From CAXBDP01 sp963974465 (GTDB lineage: Bacteria > Bacteroidota > Bacteroidia > Cytophagales > Cyclobacteriaceae), in assembly GCA_049340005.1 (NCBI GenBank), contig JBMPIY010000009.1: a stretch of DNA of 64,000 bases. One strand, written 5' to 3'. Shown here piece by piece: positions 56,026 to 64,000 of this stretch. The notes under the pieces were generated by a model that worked only from the letters and a program-made list of their open reading frames with translations, was not told where the DNA came from and made no database searches. The position numbers and the translations under genes were made by a program. Position 1 is the stretch's first letter, and the number at the start of each line of letters is the position of its first letter.

Positions 56026-57543
56026 CTAAAGTCCAAAGTTAAAACTATTCAACACGATGGACAACAAATCTGGTTTGAAGAATAATATTAATATGACTAT
56101 CCCCAGAATAGTAGGAGTTATCATAGTCCTCCAATTACTTTTAATCGAATTTGGTTCACTTTCGGCCTCTTTAATAAAAAGTATATATGGAATCCTTAAA
56201 TAATAGAAAATAGCAATGGCTGTATTGAGAATTCCAAAAACGATGATAAACAATATCCAAGGACTATTTCCAATTGAGTAAATTTCGAACAAAGTAGTGA
56301 AAACCAATAGTTTTGCAGTAAAACCAGCGAATGGCGGTACGCCTGCCAAACTCAATAAAAATACGATTAACAAAACTCCTTCGAATGTATATTTTTTGCC
56401 CAAACCAGCCCATTGATTCACATCGTAGGTTTGCTCAGCTTCCCCAATAGATTGCACCAACCAAAAAGCCCCCAAGTTCATAATAAGGAAAACGGTGCTA
56501 TAAAAGAAAAATGGAAACCTTGATGATTCAATCGGTGCTGCAAGTGTAATTAAGATAAACCCGGCTTGAGCAATTGATGACCAACCCAACAGACCTTTGA
56601 TATTATTTTCTCGTAATGCTGAAAAATTGCCTATAAGCATGGAGCCTGCGGACACAATCACTAGCATTGGTATCACCAAATTTTCCATAGAAATCCAGCG
56701 GGAGGAAATTAACCAAAGAGCCATTAATGCTGCCAACTTGGGAACCACCGAAAATAGCGCAACAGACGGCCATGCGGCATTTCGATAAACTACAGGCACC
56801 CAAACATGAAAAGGAACCGCTGATATTTTGAAAAATAATCCGCCAAAAAACATCAACAATACAATACCCGCACTATAGAAGGGCACTGATTGAATACCCG
56901 TCCAGAAGCCTGCATTTTGCCAATTGAGCGTGCCTGAGAAGCCATAGAGAAAACTCATCCCATAAAGCATAATAGCAGTAGCCACAGAACCAAAAATGAA
57001 ATATCGCAAAGCACTTCTAGCCGATTCGCCTCTTTTGAGAATTCCGGTAAGCGCGTATGCCGAAATGGACATTAACTCAATAGAAAGGAAAATGCTAAGC
57101 AGGTTAGAGGACATCACCAGAATGCCTGCACCAATCAAAATACCAAGGGAGAAAATATGGACTTCACTGCCGGCTAATAATTTGGCTGAGCTTTTCCGTT
57201 GAAACATCAGCAGAGAGATAATACCAGTGATATAGAAAAGACTACGCAGGAAAATGGCTTCGCCGCTTACTAGCAAAAATCCATTGAAGCTTTGATTTTG
57301 GATTTCGGCAAAATCTCGAAATTGAATATAACTGGCAACCAAGGCTGCTAACAGAGCTATCAAATGATAGGTCACCAGCAGTTTCGCTCTTTGCTTTTCG
57401 GATTTACGATTTTGGAGGATAAGGTCGGCTACTAGAATAAATGCAAGACCAATGACCAAAACAAATTCGGGCATAATCACCGTAAAGCCGTCTAGTACAC
57501 TTTGGAGTTTTTGGTTCAATATGTCTATTTGCGATGTCTCCAC
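56026..57543 (-). CDS. nuoN: NADH-quinone oxidoreductase subunit N
   Basis: A 505-residue, about 14-helix proton-channel subunit of complex I. The core runs from LVIGLAFILVADLIL to the C-terminus, with the TM5-type Glu (SIELMSISAYALTG), the Lys-bearing FKISAVPFHVWVPVVY and the LAGVPPFAGFTAKLLVF segment. The GTG start shares one base with the nuoM stop codon (TAGTG), a coupled arrangement; the next ATG is too far inside. It is the last nuo gene of a minus-strand operon. Confidence 0.95.
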   Translation of the reverse strand: METSQIDILNQKLQSVLDGFTVIMPEFVLVIGLAFILVADLILQNRKSEKQRAKLLVTYHLIALLAALVASYIQFRDFAEIQNQSFNGFLLVSGEAIFLRSLFYITGIISLLMFQRKSSAKLLAGSEVHIFSLGILIGAGILVMSSNLLSIFLSIELMSISAYALTGILKRGESARSALRYFIFGSVATAIMLYGMSFLYGFSGTLNWQNAGFWTGIQSVPFYSAGIVLLMFFGGLFFKISAVPFHVWVPVVYRNAAWPSVALFSVVPKLAALMALWLISSRWISMENLVIPMLVIVSAGSMLIGNFSALRENNIKGLLGWSSIAQAGFILITLAAPIESSRFPFFFYSTVFLIMNLGAFWLVQSIGEAEQTYDVNQWAGLGKKYTFEGVLLIVFLLSLAGVPPFAGFTAKLLVFTTLFEIYSIGNSPWILFIIVFGILNTAIAIFYYLRIPYILFIKEAESEPNSIKSNWRTMITPTILGIVILILFFKPDLLSIVLNSFNFGL

Positions 57544-59261
57544 TATTGCCCACCCAATTTAGCATTGAACATAGCCGCATTATCGAATACTTGCTGAATA
57601 AGTGGTTCAATGGCCACTTCCGTGACGGACAAGAGTAATGAAGGGAAAATACCAAATACTAAAGTGAGCACTGCAAGTGGCACAAGAATCCACATTTCGC
57701 GGCTACTCAAATCGACCATTTCGAGTCTCCAAATTTCTTTCCGCAGGAATACTTGTCCAAAGAACATCCGCTGCAAAGTCCAAAGGCAATAGGCTGCGGC
57801 TAATATTAATCCCAAAGCAGCTACTATTGCCATCCAAATGGGAATGAGGGAATTTACGCTATCTGAATGGAAGGCTCCCAATAGCACCATTATCTCAGCA
57901 ATAAATCCTGAGAAGCCCGGCAAACCCAAGGAAGCAAAAAATGCAACTGAAGCTAGCACTGCGAACTTAGGCATAATGGTCGCCAAGCCAGCATAGTTTT
58001 GAATCATACGGTCATGCGTGCGATCATAAATAACGCCTGCTACTACAAATAGCATGGCGGAAATCAATCCATGACTGAACAATTGATAATAGGCGCCATT
58101 TAATCCCTCGCTGGTAAAGGAAGCTAAACCTAGCAAGACAAATCCCATGTGGCTAATAGAACTGTAGGCCACCAATTTCTTCAAATCCTTTTGAGCGAGG
58201 GCATTCATTGCACCGTAAATAATGGCAACGACACCAAGTAAACCCACCCACCAAGCATAATGCAATGCAGCATCTGGAAAAGCCGGATAAACGATTCTAA
58301 GCAAACCATATCCACCAATTTTCAATAAGATAGCCGCTAACACTACAGATATTGGCGTACTCGCCTCTACGTGCGCATCAGGTAGCCAAGTATGAAATGG
58401 CACCGCTGGCAATTTGATCAAAAAGCCAATGAGCAAAAGTAAAAATGCCCAATAGCGAAGTGGCCTTCCCATGAAGGTATTTTCTACACTCCCGTCAAGC
58501 ATTCCTCCCGCCAATACTTGGGTGGATTGTTCATTCAACGATGTATGTAGACTCACAAAGTGATTGGAGAAAACCAAATCTCTTTTCAAGATATCTCCAT
58601 TTGCAATGCCTTCATTTATATACTCGATGTTCGATTGTCTTTCCGACAAACCAATTTTACTAGCACTTGCATCCAAATCCACCACATTTCCATACATCGC
58701 CACCATTACTATCAATATCAGCAATGAGCCAAAAAGTGTATATAAGAAAAACTTGATTGATGCATAAGAACGACGTGGACCTCCCCATATTCCGATCAAG
58801 AAATACATGGGTAATAGCATAAATTCGAAGAATAAGAAGAATAACAGAAAATCCATCGATAAGAAACAACCTGCAATTGATGCTGCTAAAAGAAGGTAAA
58901 GAGCGAAATAGGCTTTGGACTTTTCGCGTACTTTCCATGAAGCCAATGCGCCAGCTGTTAAGCTTATTCCCGTCAATAATAAAAGCGGGAGGTTGAGTCC
59001 GTCTGCAAGAATGAAGTAATCGAATTTGAGTGTACCTAATGAGCTAAGCTCGATGGAAAACCAAGGAGCCAATTCGTGAAGATAAATTCCTGATTGCGTA
59101 TCGGAAGCAATCCAAATATAAAGGGATGCGATCAGAATCCATAAGGAGCCAAGCAATGCTAAAATTCGCTGTGCAGCTTGATTTTTGGCAGGCAGTATCA
59201 AAACTACCGCTGCCAAAATCAGTGGCAAAAATATGATGGATGAAAGTAAAAACTGCTTCAT
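57543..59261 (-). CDS. nuoM: NADH-quinone oxidoreductase subunit M
   Basis: A 572-residue proton-channel subunit of complex I, about 14 helices. Landmarks are FFLFFEFMLLPMYFLIGIWG (TM5 Glu), LIKLPAVPFHTWLPDAHVEASTP and KKLVAYSSISHMGFVLLG. The ATG at 59261 lies 4 bases after the nuoL stop codon; a TTG at 59276 would overlap nuoL. An insertion of about 60 residues lies near residues 205-265 (IEYINEGIANGDILKRDL onward), longer than in E. coli NuoM. Confidence 0.95.
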   Translation of the reverse strand: MKQFLLSSIIFLPLILAAVVLILPAKNQAAQRILALLGSLWILIASLYIWIASDTQSGIYLHELAPWFSIELSSLGTLKFDYFILADGLNLPLLLLTGISLTAGALASWKVREKSKAYFALYLLLAASIAGCFLSMDFLLFFLFFEFMLLPMYFLIGIWGGPRRSYASIKFFLYTLFGSLLILIVMVAMYGNVVDLDASASKIGLSERQSNIEYINEGIANGDILKRDLVFSNHFVSLHTSLNEQSTQVLAGGMLDGSVENTFMGRPLRYWAFLLLLIGFLIKLPAVPFHTWLPDAHVEASTPISVVLAAILLKIGGYGLLRIVYPAFPDAALHYAWWVGLLGVVAIIYGAMNALAQKDLKKLVAYSSISHMGFVLLGLASFTSEGLNGAYYQLFSHGLISAMLFVVAGVIYDRTHDRMIQNYAGLATIMPKFAVLASVAFFASLGLPGFSGFIAEIMVLLGAFHSDSVNSLIPIWMAIVAALGLILAAAYCLWTLQRMFFGQVFLRKEIWRLEMVDLSSREMWILVPLAVLTLVFGIFPSLLLSVTEVAIEPLIQQVFDNAAMFNAKLGGQ

Positions 59262-59265
59262 AAAA

Positions 59266-61347
59266 TCATAAGACAAAAACTAAGCCCACAAGAAAAATCA
59301 AAAATAAAGCTACTGCTACAATTACATAACCTTGAACAGAAGCATCTTTGGAAGAACCCGCCACACCTCCAATTCCAGCACTCAACCTCGCTATAAAATT
59401 TACAGCTCCATCTACAAAGGTACGATCGAACCAATAGCCTATATTAGAGAATACCACTACAAATATCCCCAGCAAATCCACCATTTTGTCGATTACTTTA
59501 GTATCAAACCAAGTGGAAAACTGGCTTGCCTTAAGTACCGGCAACACAATCAGGTAATGATTCAGGGTATTTATATACCAATTGTTGGCCGATAGTTTTG
59601 CCAGCCATTGATTAGATTCATAAGCCATTTCATGCCTTGGATTTCGGAAAATCCTCGCGGAGGCAATTAATGCAATCAGTACCAAAGCAATGCTAAGAAT
59701 GGTGATAAACGTATGATAACTCTTGCCAATTGTTGCAAATTCTTTGGCAGTTAGATTGCCTGGTAAATTGCTCATAAGTAAAAGTGGTTCGCCCAAACGA
59801 CGGATAAACCAGGACTCATTGAAATCGATACCAAAGCTAAACCACAATCCCACCGACAAAATACCAAGAATCACAACAGGTATTAGTAGTTTCAAAGAAA
59901 GCGAATGCTTATTTATCCATTGATATTCTCTCCCCAGAAACACATAGCTGTATAATCTAGCCATATACAATACCGTCATCAATACAGTGAGGAAAGCTAA
60001 TAAAGCAATGATCATCCAAGTCCAAGAACCTTCACCAGCTCGGGTCATCACTCCTGTGAGAATCGCTTCTTTGGACAAAAAGCCTGAAAAGCCCGGCACG
60101 CCCATCAATGATAAAGTGCAGAGCAAAAAGAAAATATGAAATACCGGCAATGCTTTTCGAAGCCCACCCATATTGCGAATATCTTGTGGGTCGAGCTTAT
60201 CTGATTTATCGGCATGATGTGCCACAAAATGAATGATAACACCTGCTCCTAAAAACAAGCCTGCTTTGAAGAAAGCATGCGTCACCAAGTGAAAATACCC
60301 TGCCGACCAAGCGCCAACGCCTAATGCCAATACCATATATCCCAATTGGGAAATGGTGCTATAGGCCAAAATCTTCTTGATATCGAATTGAGAAAAGGCA
60401 GCATAGGCACCCATAAAAGCAGTGATGGCACCAATTACAGCCATTACATCGAGGACTTCGGGTGTGAAAAGAAAGAAATAGCGAACCACTAAAAACACAC
60501 CAGCTGCCACCATTGTAGCAGCATGGATTAAAGCTGAAACCGGTGTTGGGCCTTCCATTGCATCGGGTAGCCATACGGCTAAGGGAAATTGCGCTGATTT
60601 GCCCATTACCGCAAGCAGTAAGCCAATACCCGCCAAATGCAGAATGGAAGCATCAACGATTTGGAATTTTGGATAAGGGCCTTCTTGTACCGGCAATAGC
60701 CAAGCACCTGAAAAGACTCTAGTATTGCTGATATTCTCTATGATCTCGAAATAATTGAATGTGCCAATTATCGCCAATACCACCATCAGTGCCACTACAA
60801 AACCAAAATCGCCTATTCGGTTTACAATAAAAGCCTTCTTTGCGGCCAATGCTGCGGCAGGTTTTTGATACCAAAAGCCAATTAACAACCATGAAGCAAA
60901 GCCCACCAACTCCCAGAAAATAAAGGTTTGCAGCAAATTGGATGAAAACACTAAGGATAGCATCGCTAATACAAAGAAATTTAGGAAAGCGAAGTATCTG
61001 CTGCGAGCTGGATCATCGGCCATATAGCTAAGAGAAAACCATTGTACCATACAAGCGACAATCGCCACCACCAAAGCCATGGATGCCCCCAAGAAATCGA
61101 TCATGATACCCATGGAAATACTGAAATTGCCAACAGAAAGCCATTCCCATTTTAGTAATTCGACTGCTTCAGAATCACTTGAATACACCCAGTAAAACAA
61201 AATGGCCGCTGCAATAAGCGATACCGTTGAGAGAATAGTTGAACTATATAAATAGACTTGCTTGCTCTTACCGATTAATGGAAAAAGTAAAAGCCCCAAC
61301 AAGGGCAATGCAAGCAAGGAGTATATGTATAGGCTAATATCAGACAA
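59266..61347 (-). CDS. nuoL: NADH-quinone oxidoreductase subunit L
   Basis: A 693-residue complex I proton-channel subunit with the long C-terminal lateral helix. Landmarks are FWELVGFASWLLIGFW (Glu), KSAQFPLAVWLPDAMEGPTPVSALIHAATMV and KKILAYSTISQLGYM. It overlaps nuoK by 8 bases. Compare with the DabB/NuoL-like gene at the start of the window, which has diverged in the same helices. Confidence 0.97.
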   Translation of the reverse strand: MSDISLYIYSLLALPLLGLLLFPLIGKSKQVYLYSSTILSTVSLIAAAILFYWVYSSDSEAVELLKWEWLSVGNFSISMGIMIDFLGASMALVVAIVACMVQWFSLSYMADDPARSRYFAFLNFFVLAMLSLVFSSNLLQTFIFWELVGFASWLLIGFWYQKPAAALAAKKAFIVNRIGDFGFVVALMVVLAIIGTFNYFEIIENISNTRVFSGAWLLPVQEGPYPKFQIVDASILHLAGIGLLLAVMGKSAQFPLAVWLPDAMEGPTPVSALIHAATMVAAGVFLVVRYFFLFTPEVLDVMAVIGAITAFMGAYAAFSQFDIKKILAYSTISQLGYMVLALGVGAWSAGYFHLVTHAFFKAGLFLGAGVIIHFVAHHADKSDKLDPQDIRNMGGLRKALPVFHIFFLLCTLSLMGVPGFSGFLSKEAILTGVMTRAGEGSWTWMIIALLAFLTVLMTVLYMARLYSYVFLGREYQWINKHSLSLKLLIPVVILGILSVGLWFSFGIDFNESWFIRRLGEPLLLMSNLPGNLTAKEFATIGKSYHTFITILSIALVLIALIASARIFRNPRHEMAYESNQWLAKLSANNWYINTLNHYLIVLPVLKASQFSTWFDTKVIDKMVDLLGIFVVVFSNIGYWFDRTFVDGAVNFIARLSAGIGGVAGSSKDASVQGYVIVAVALFLIFLVGLVFVL

Positions 61348-61651
61348 TTTTCTGCTCTTTACTTAATTCTTGGAGATCGGCGGAGTAATAATAGCGATAT
61401 ACTTTCATAACAATAGCTAAACCAATCGCTGCCTCCGCAGCAGCAATTACGATAACAAAAAGTGCAAATAATTGCCCTTGCATCAAATTAGGATCATGAT
61501 AACCAAATGCGACTAAATTGATATTGGAAGCATTCAGCATCAATTCTATTCCCATCAGTACCATTACGGCATTACGGCGTGCAATGACAATTGCCAAGCC
61601 TAATGAAAATAGTGCTGCACCTAGAATCAAGAAGTGGTCTAGTCCGATCAT
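61340..61651 (-). CDS. nuoK: NADH-quinone oxidoreductase subunit K
   Basis: A 103-residue protein with three hydrophobic helices. Landmarks are the LMGIELMLNASNINLVAFG helix with conserved Glu and the AAAEAAIGLAIVMKVYR helix with the second Glu. It overlaps nuoJ by 4 bases and nuoL by 8, so the genes are translationally coupled. Core membrane-arm subunit of complex I. Confidence 0.97.
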   Translation of the reverse strand: MIGLDHFLILGAALFSLGLAIVIARRNAVMVLMGIELMLNASNINLVAFGYHDPNLMQGQLFALFVIVIAAAEAAIGLAIVMKVYRYYYSADLQELSKEQKIV

Positions 61652-62175
61652 GCTTTCGTCCCCTCCTTTATTCGCTCACCTGCAAGCAAGGCTGCAGCTA
61701 CTAATGCCACCAATAAAATGATTCCTGCCAATTCGAATACCAACACATAATCACTCATAAGCAAAGTACCCAATTTCTTTATCATTCCTTCGCCAACAGC
61801 TTTTTCTGAACCTTGCATCCATGAGAGCAATCCAAAGTTCACTTGGCTAATCATAAAGAATAGCAGTATAAAAAAGCCTCCACCTAAAAGTAGCGACCAA
61901 AACTTATTAGACTTCGGCACTAATATTTCACCATCCTGCAATTTGGTCGTCATCAAAACGCCAAATATTAATAAGATCAAAATTCCACCGGCATACACCA
62001 TAATTTGTGTAACAGCCAAAAACTCTGAGCCTGCCAAAACAAAAATCGCTGCAATACTGAGCAATATTAGCAAAAGTGAAAATGCCGCATACACGATTTT
62101 ATCGGTTAGCAGTATAAACAAACTACCAATAATGGCTAAGCCGGCAAAGAGATAAAATAGGATGCTAACAATCAT
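61648..62175 (-). CDS. nuoJ: NADH-quinone oxidoreductase subunit J
   Basis: A 175-residue membrane subunit with five hydrophobic segments, including the YAAFSLLLILLSIAAIFVLAGSEFLAVTQ helix and the MVYAGGILILLIFGVLM helix typical of NuoJ. It overlaps nuoI and nuoK by 4 bases each. It belongs to the membrane arm of complex I. Confidence 0.96.
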   Translation of the reverse strand: MIVSILFYLFAGLAIIGSLFILLTDKIVYAAFSLLLILLSIAAIFVLAGSEFLAVTQIMVYAGGILILLIFGVLMTTKLQDGEILVPKSNKFWSLLLGGGFFILLFFMISQVNFGLLSWMQGSEKAVGEGMIKKLGTLLMSDYVLVFELAGIILLVALVAAALLAGERIKEGTKA

Positions 62176-63203
62176 GATTCGCTTGAATTTTTGTCTTCAT
62201 CCTCATCTGTCTTTTTCTTCACCACCGGTTTCATTTTTGGTCTGAATACAGGTTTTGCTTTTGGCTTTTCTTCCGCGTTGTTTGTTTGCTCTTGCGAAGA
62301 TGCTTCTTTTGGAGCGGTTGATTTTATTTTTGGTTTAAAGACCGGTCTAGGCTTAGCAGCTTCGGTTGATTCATCTTTAGGTTCATCAGGTTTCTTTGGA
62401 ATAGATGGCTTTACTTTTGGTTTGAAAACAGGTTTTGGTGCTTCTGCTTCATTTTCCGTTTTAGCAGCATCCACTTTTGGCTTCATTCTAGGTTTGAAGC
62501 TTGGTTTTGGCTTGGCTCCTGCTGAAGAAGCGTCGCTGTCTAAACCTCCCGCTTTCTTGTCTTCTGAAGGCCTTGATGGCATTGCAGGTTTTACTTTGGC
62601 TACAGGTTTTGCCGCACTTGCTTTAGCCACTTTTTCCTTTTCTTTCTCCTCCTGATACTTTTCCCAAGCCTGTTTCTTTTCCAGAATCTCCAATGGTGTC
62701 ATCTCCCCAAATTCGAAATTATGGTCTGCAAAGTCATAACTTGTATAGTCATATTCCTTAGTCATCGTGAGGCATTCTGTAGGGCAAACTGTTGTGCACA
62801 ATCCACAGAAGCAGCATTTGGCCATATCTATATCAAAGCGAGCAGCATATAGTCGCTTTGTTGTGCCATCCGAAGTCTTGCCAATTTCTTCTGGCGACCG
62901 GATTGCTTCAATTTCGATGCAATCTACCGGGCAAATTTTTGCACATTTATCACATACGATACAATCTTCTATCTCATTATGAAGCTTGTTTCGGCTATTG
63001 TCCGGTAAGTCAAATTTTTGTGTAGGATATTGAAGCGTGAATGGTTCATCTCCTTCTTTGAAATAGTCGTCGCTCCAAATAGGATCTGTGGAAGAAGCCT
63101 TTTTGCCAGTGTCCACGCCATGCTTCATCGTCAATTTCAAACCTGTAGAGAGGGTTTTGAAAGCATCTTTTATATTTAGCAAATAAGTGTTTTTCTTTTT
63201 CAT
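62172..63203 (-). CDS. nuoI: NADH-quinone oxidoreductase subunit I with Lys/Pro-rich tail
   Basis: A 343-residue subunit, about twice the usual length. The first 170 residues are a normal NuoI with two 4Fe-4S clusters: Cys81/84/87/91 (CIVCDKCAKICP) and Cys130/133/136/140 (CCFCGLCTTVCP). Residues about 180-195 are a charged helix. From about 195 to 343 there is a low-complexity tail with repeated KPVFKPKVKP/KPRPVFKPKIK units, rich in Lys, Pro and Glu. The tail is one long in-frame extension and not a separate gene. A GCGGGAGG octamer (62545) falls in it. Electron-transfer role of the core is well known; the tail is unexplained. Confidence 0.95.
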   Translation of the reverse strand: MKKKNTYLLNIKDAFKTLSTGLKLTMKHGVDTGKKASSTDPIWSDDYFKEGDEPFTLQYPTQKFDLPDNSRNKLHNEIEDCIVCDKCAKICPVDCIEIEAIRSPEEIGKTSDGTTKRLYAARFDIDMAKCCFCGLCTTVCPTECLTMTKEYDYTSYDFADHNFEFGEMTPLEILEKKQAWEKYQEEKEKEKVAKASAAKPVAKVKPAMPSRPSEDKKAGGLDSDASSAGAKPKPSFKPRMKPKVDAAKTENEAEAPKPVFKPKVKPSIPKKPDEPKDESTEAAKPRPVFKPKIKSTAPKEASSQEQTNNAEEKPKAKPVFRPKMKPVVKKKTDEDEDKNSSES

Positions 63204-63209
63204 AATCCA

Positions 63210-64000
63210 CTAAGCTAGCATCCACAATCTCCAAAAAGCTGCTACAAAAATGATAATCAATGAAGCAGGCGTTAGGTATTTCCAACACAAACTTGTGAGC
63301 TGATCTACCCTTAATCTTGGGAATGTAAATCGCACCCAAATTTGAATTAAAATTAAAGATAGGGCTTTACTTGTAAGCCAGAAAGCTCCAAGCACATGAC
63401 CCAAAACAGTTCCGGGTTCCCCATTAGTCCAATCGGCTAATTTCACTGAACCAATATTTGGGAATGGGCTATTCCAGCTACCCAAAAACATGACAGCGGC
63501 TAAGAAACTAACGAGCAACATCACACCGTATTCCGACAACATAACCAATGCCCAGCGAAAACCTGAATACTCTGTATGAAAGCCGCCCACGATTTCAGAT
63601 TCCGCTTCGGGCAAATCAAATGGCGCTCGATTACTCTCTGCCAAGGAAGCGATAAAGAATATCAGAAATGCAGGAATCAACAATGGGTAGCGGAAAATAT
63701 TCCACAGAAAAATACCCCCAACCTGAGACATATCCACAGAGGAAATAATACCGAATAATCCTTGAGAAACTCCGGCAGCTTTATGATCCCAAAAGGTACT
63801 TTGCTGATACGATATTTCTTGGAGATCTAAACTTTGACTAATCATAGCTACAGCGATGACCGTGAGACCAAGTGGAATTTCGTAGGAGATAATTTGAGAA
63901 ACAGAGCGTATGGCGCCATAGAGAGTGTATTTGCTATTGGCACTCCAGCCGGCCATCAGCAGTCCGAATACATCTAAGGAAACGATAGCTAATAGGAAAT
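63210..64000 (-). CDS. nuoH: NADH-quinone oxidoreductase subunit H (5' truncated)
   Basis: The reading frame is open to the window edge, so the start lies beyond it; the ATG at 63956 is internal. Visible are the MAGWSANSKYTLYGAIRSVSQIISYEIPL segment, the AESNRAPFDLPEAESEIVGGFHTEYSG loop and the C-terminal quinone-site helices. It anchors the quinone site of complex I. It is separated from nuoI by 6 bases. Upstream genes (nuoG and others) would be expected outside. Confidence 0.96.
   Translation of the reverse strand, partial: FLLAIVSLDVFGLLMAGWSANSKYTLYGAIRSVSQIISYEIPLGLTVIAVAMISQSLDLQEISYQQSTFWDHKAAGVSQGLFGIISSVDMSQVGGIFLWNIFRYPLLIPAFLIFFIASLAESNRAPFDLPEAESEIVGGFHTEYSGFRWALVMLSEYGVMLLVSFLAAVMFLGSWNSPFPNIGSVKLADWTNGEPGTVLGHVLGAFWLTSKALSLILIQIWVRFTFPRLRVDQLTSLCWKYLTPASLIIIFVAAFWRLWMLA

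Noticed and set aside
62191..62655. Antisense frame of 154 codons opposite nuoI
   Set aside because: It is the mirror of the repetitive Lys/Pro tail of NuoI and has no independent support.

Overview
The window looks like chromosomal DNA from a low-GC Bacteroidota bacterium, most likely a marine member of the Cytophagales. This rests on protein families rather than a search: an ECF sigma/FecR/STN-TonB receptor cassette, two TonB-dependent receptors, BatB/BatC, DUF1573, DUF6702- and DUF6660-like proteins, a second-type PurF, and promoter-like TAnnTTTG boxes upstream of the tRNAs. There is no rRNA, CRISPR array, prophage or plasmid machinery. Two tRNAs are present (Ser-GCU and Arg-CCG).

Layout. 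1-5.3 kb: a tight operon of a NuoL/DabB-like proton-channel subunit (cut by the window edge), a SulP anion transporter, a beta-carbonic-anhydrase-like protein lacking the catalytic Arg, and an outer-membrane porin; together it reads as an inorganic-carbon uptake system. 5.4-16.8 kb: exported hydrolases (serine hydrolase, beta-helix lipoprotein, S9 peptidase, penicillin-acylase-type lipoprotein), a Na/Pi cotransporter, a receiver-kinase hybrid, a Nudix enzyme and an MBL-fold enzyme. 17-22.7 kb: a P-type cation ATPase, two RNA methyltransferase-type genes and a YdcF-type membrane protein. 22.9-29.2 kb: a surface-signalling locus (ECF sigma, FecR, STN-TonB receptor, purple-acid-phosphatase-like enzyme) with hairpins in two of its gaps. 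29.3-37.6 kb: a small zinc-ribbon membrane protein and an HTH-Fic protein, then a probable metal module (Cys/His-rich secreted protein, TonB receptor, DUF6702, HupE/UreJ), PhzF, ArsM and an SGNH esterase. 37.6-47.5 kb: RecQ, a tiny lipoprotein, MATE, BatB-BatC, thiolase, DUF1573, TrpS and Tpx. 47.5-50.7 kb: an AT-rich, gene-poor island with an unknown 115-residue protein coupled to a CBS-domain histidine kinase, next to a decayed IS1595-type element. 50.7-64 kb: a divergent Nramp transporter, PspC, PdhB, a nucleoside deaminase, tRNA-Arg, a long PurF-type amidotransferase and the nuoH-nuoN half of respiratory complex I (NuoI with a long Lys/Pro-rich tail).

The strongest unexplained signal is not a gene. 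The asymmetric octamer GCGGGAGG occurs at least 38 times across both strands (about one per 1.7 kb; roughly 0.3 expected for this base composition), in several reading frames and also between genes. It matches E. coli Chi (GCTGGTGG) at 6 of 8 positions and is absent from the AT-rich island and from the first 5.5 kb. A Chi-like recombination signal is the leading hypothesis. The other candidates for novel biology are the inorganic-carbon operon with its degenerate carbonic anhydrase and the 115-residue/CBS-kinase pair.
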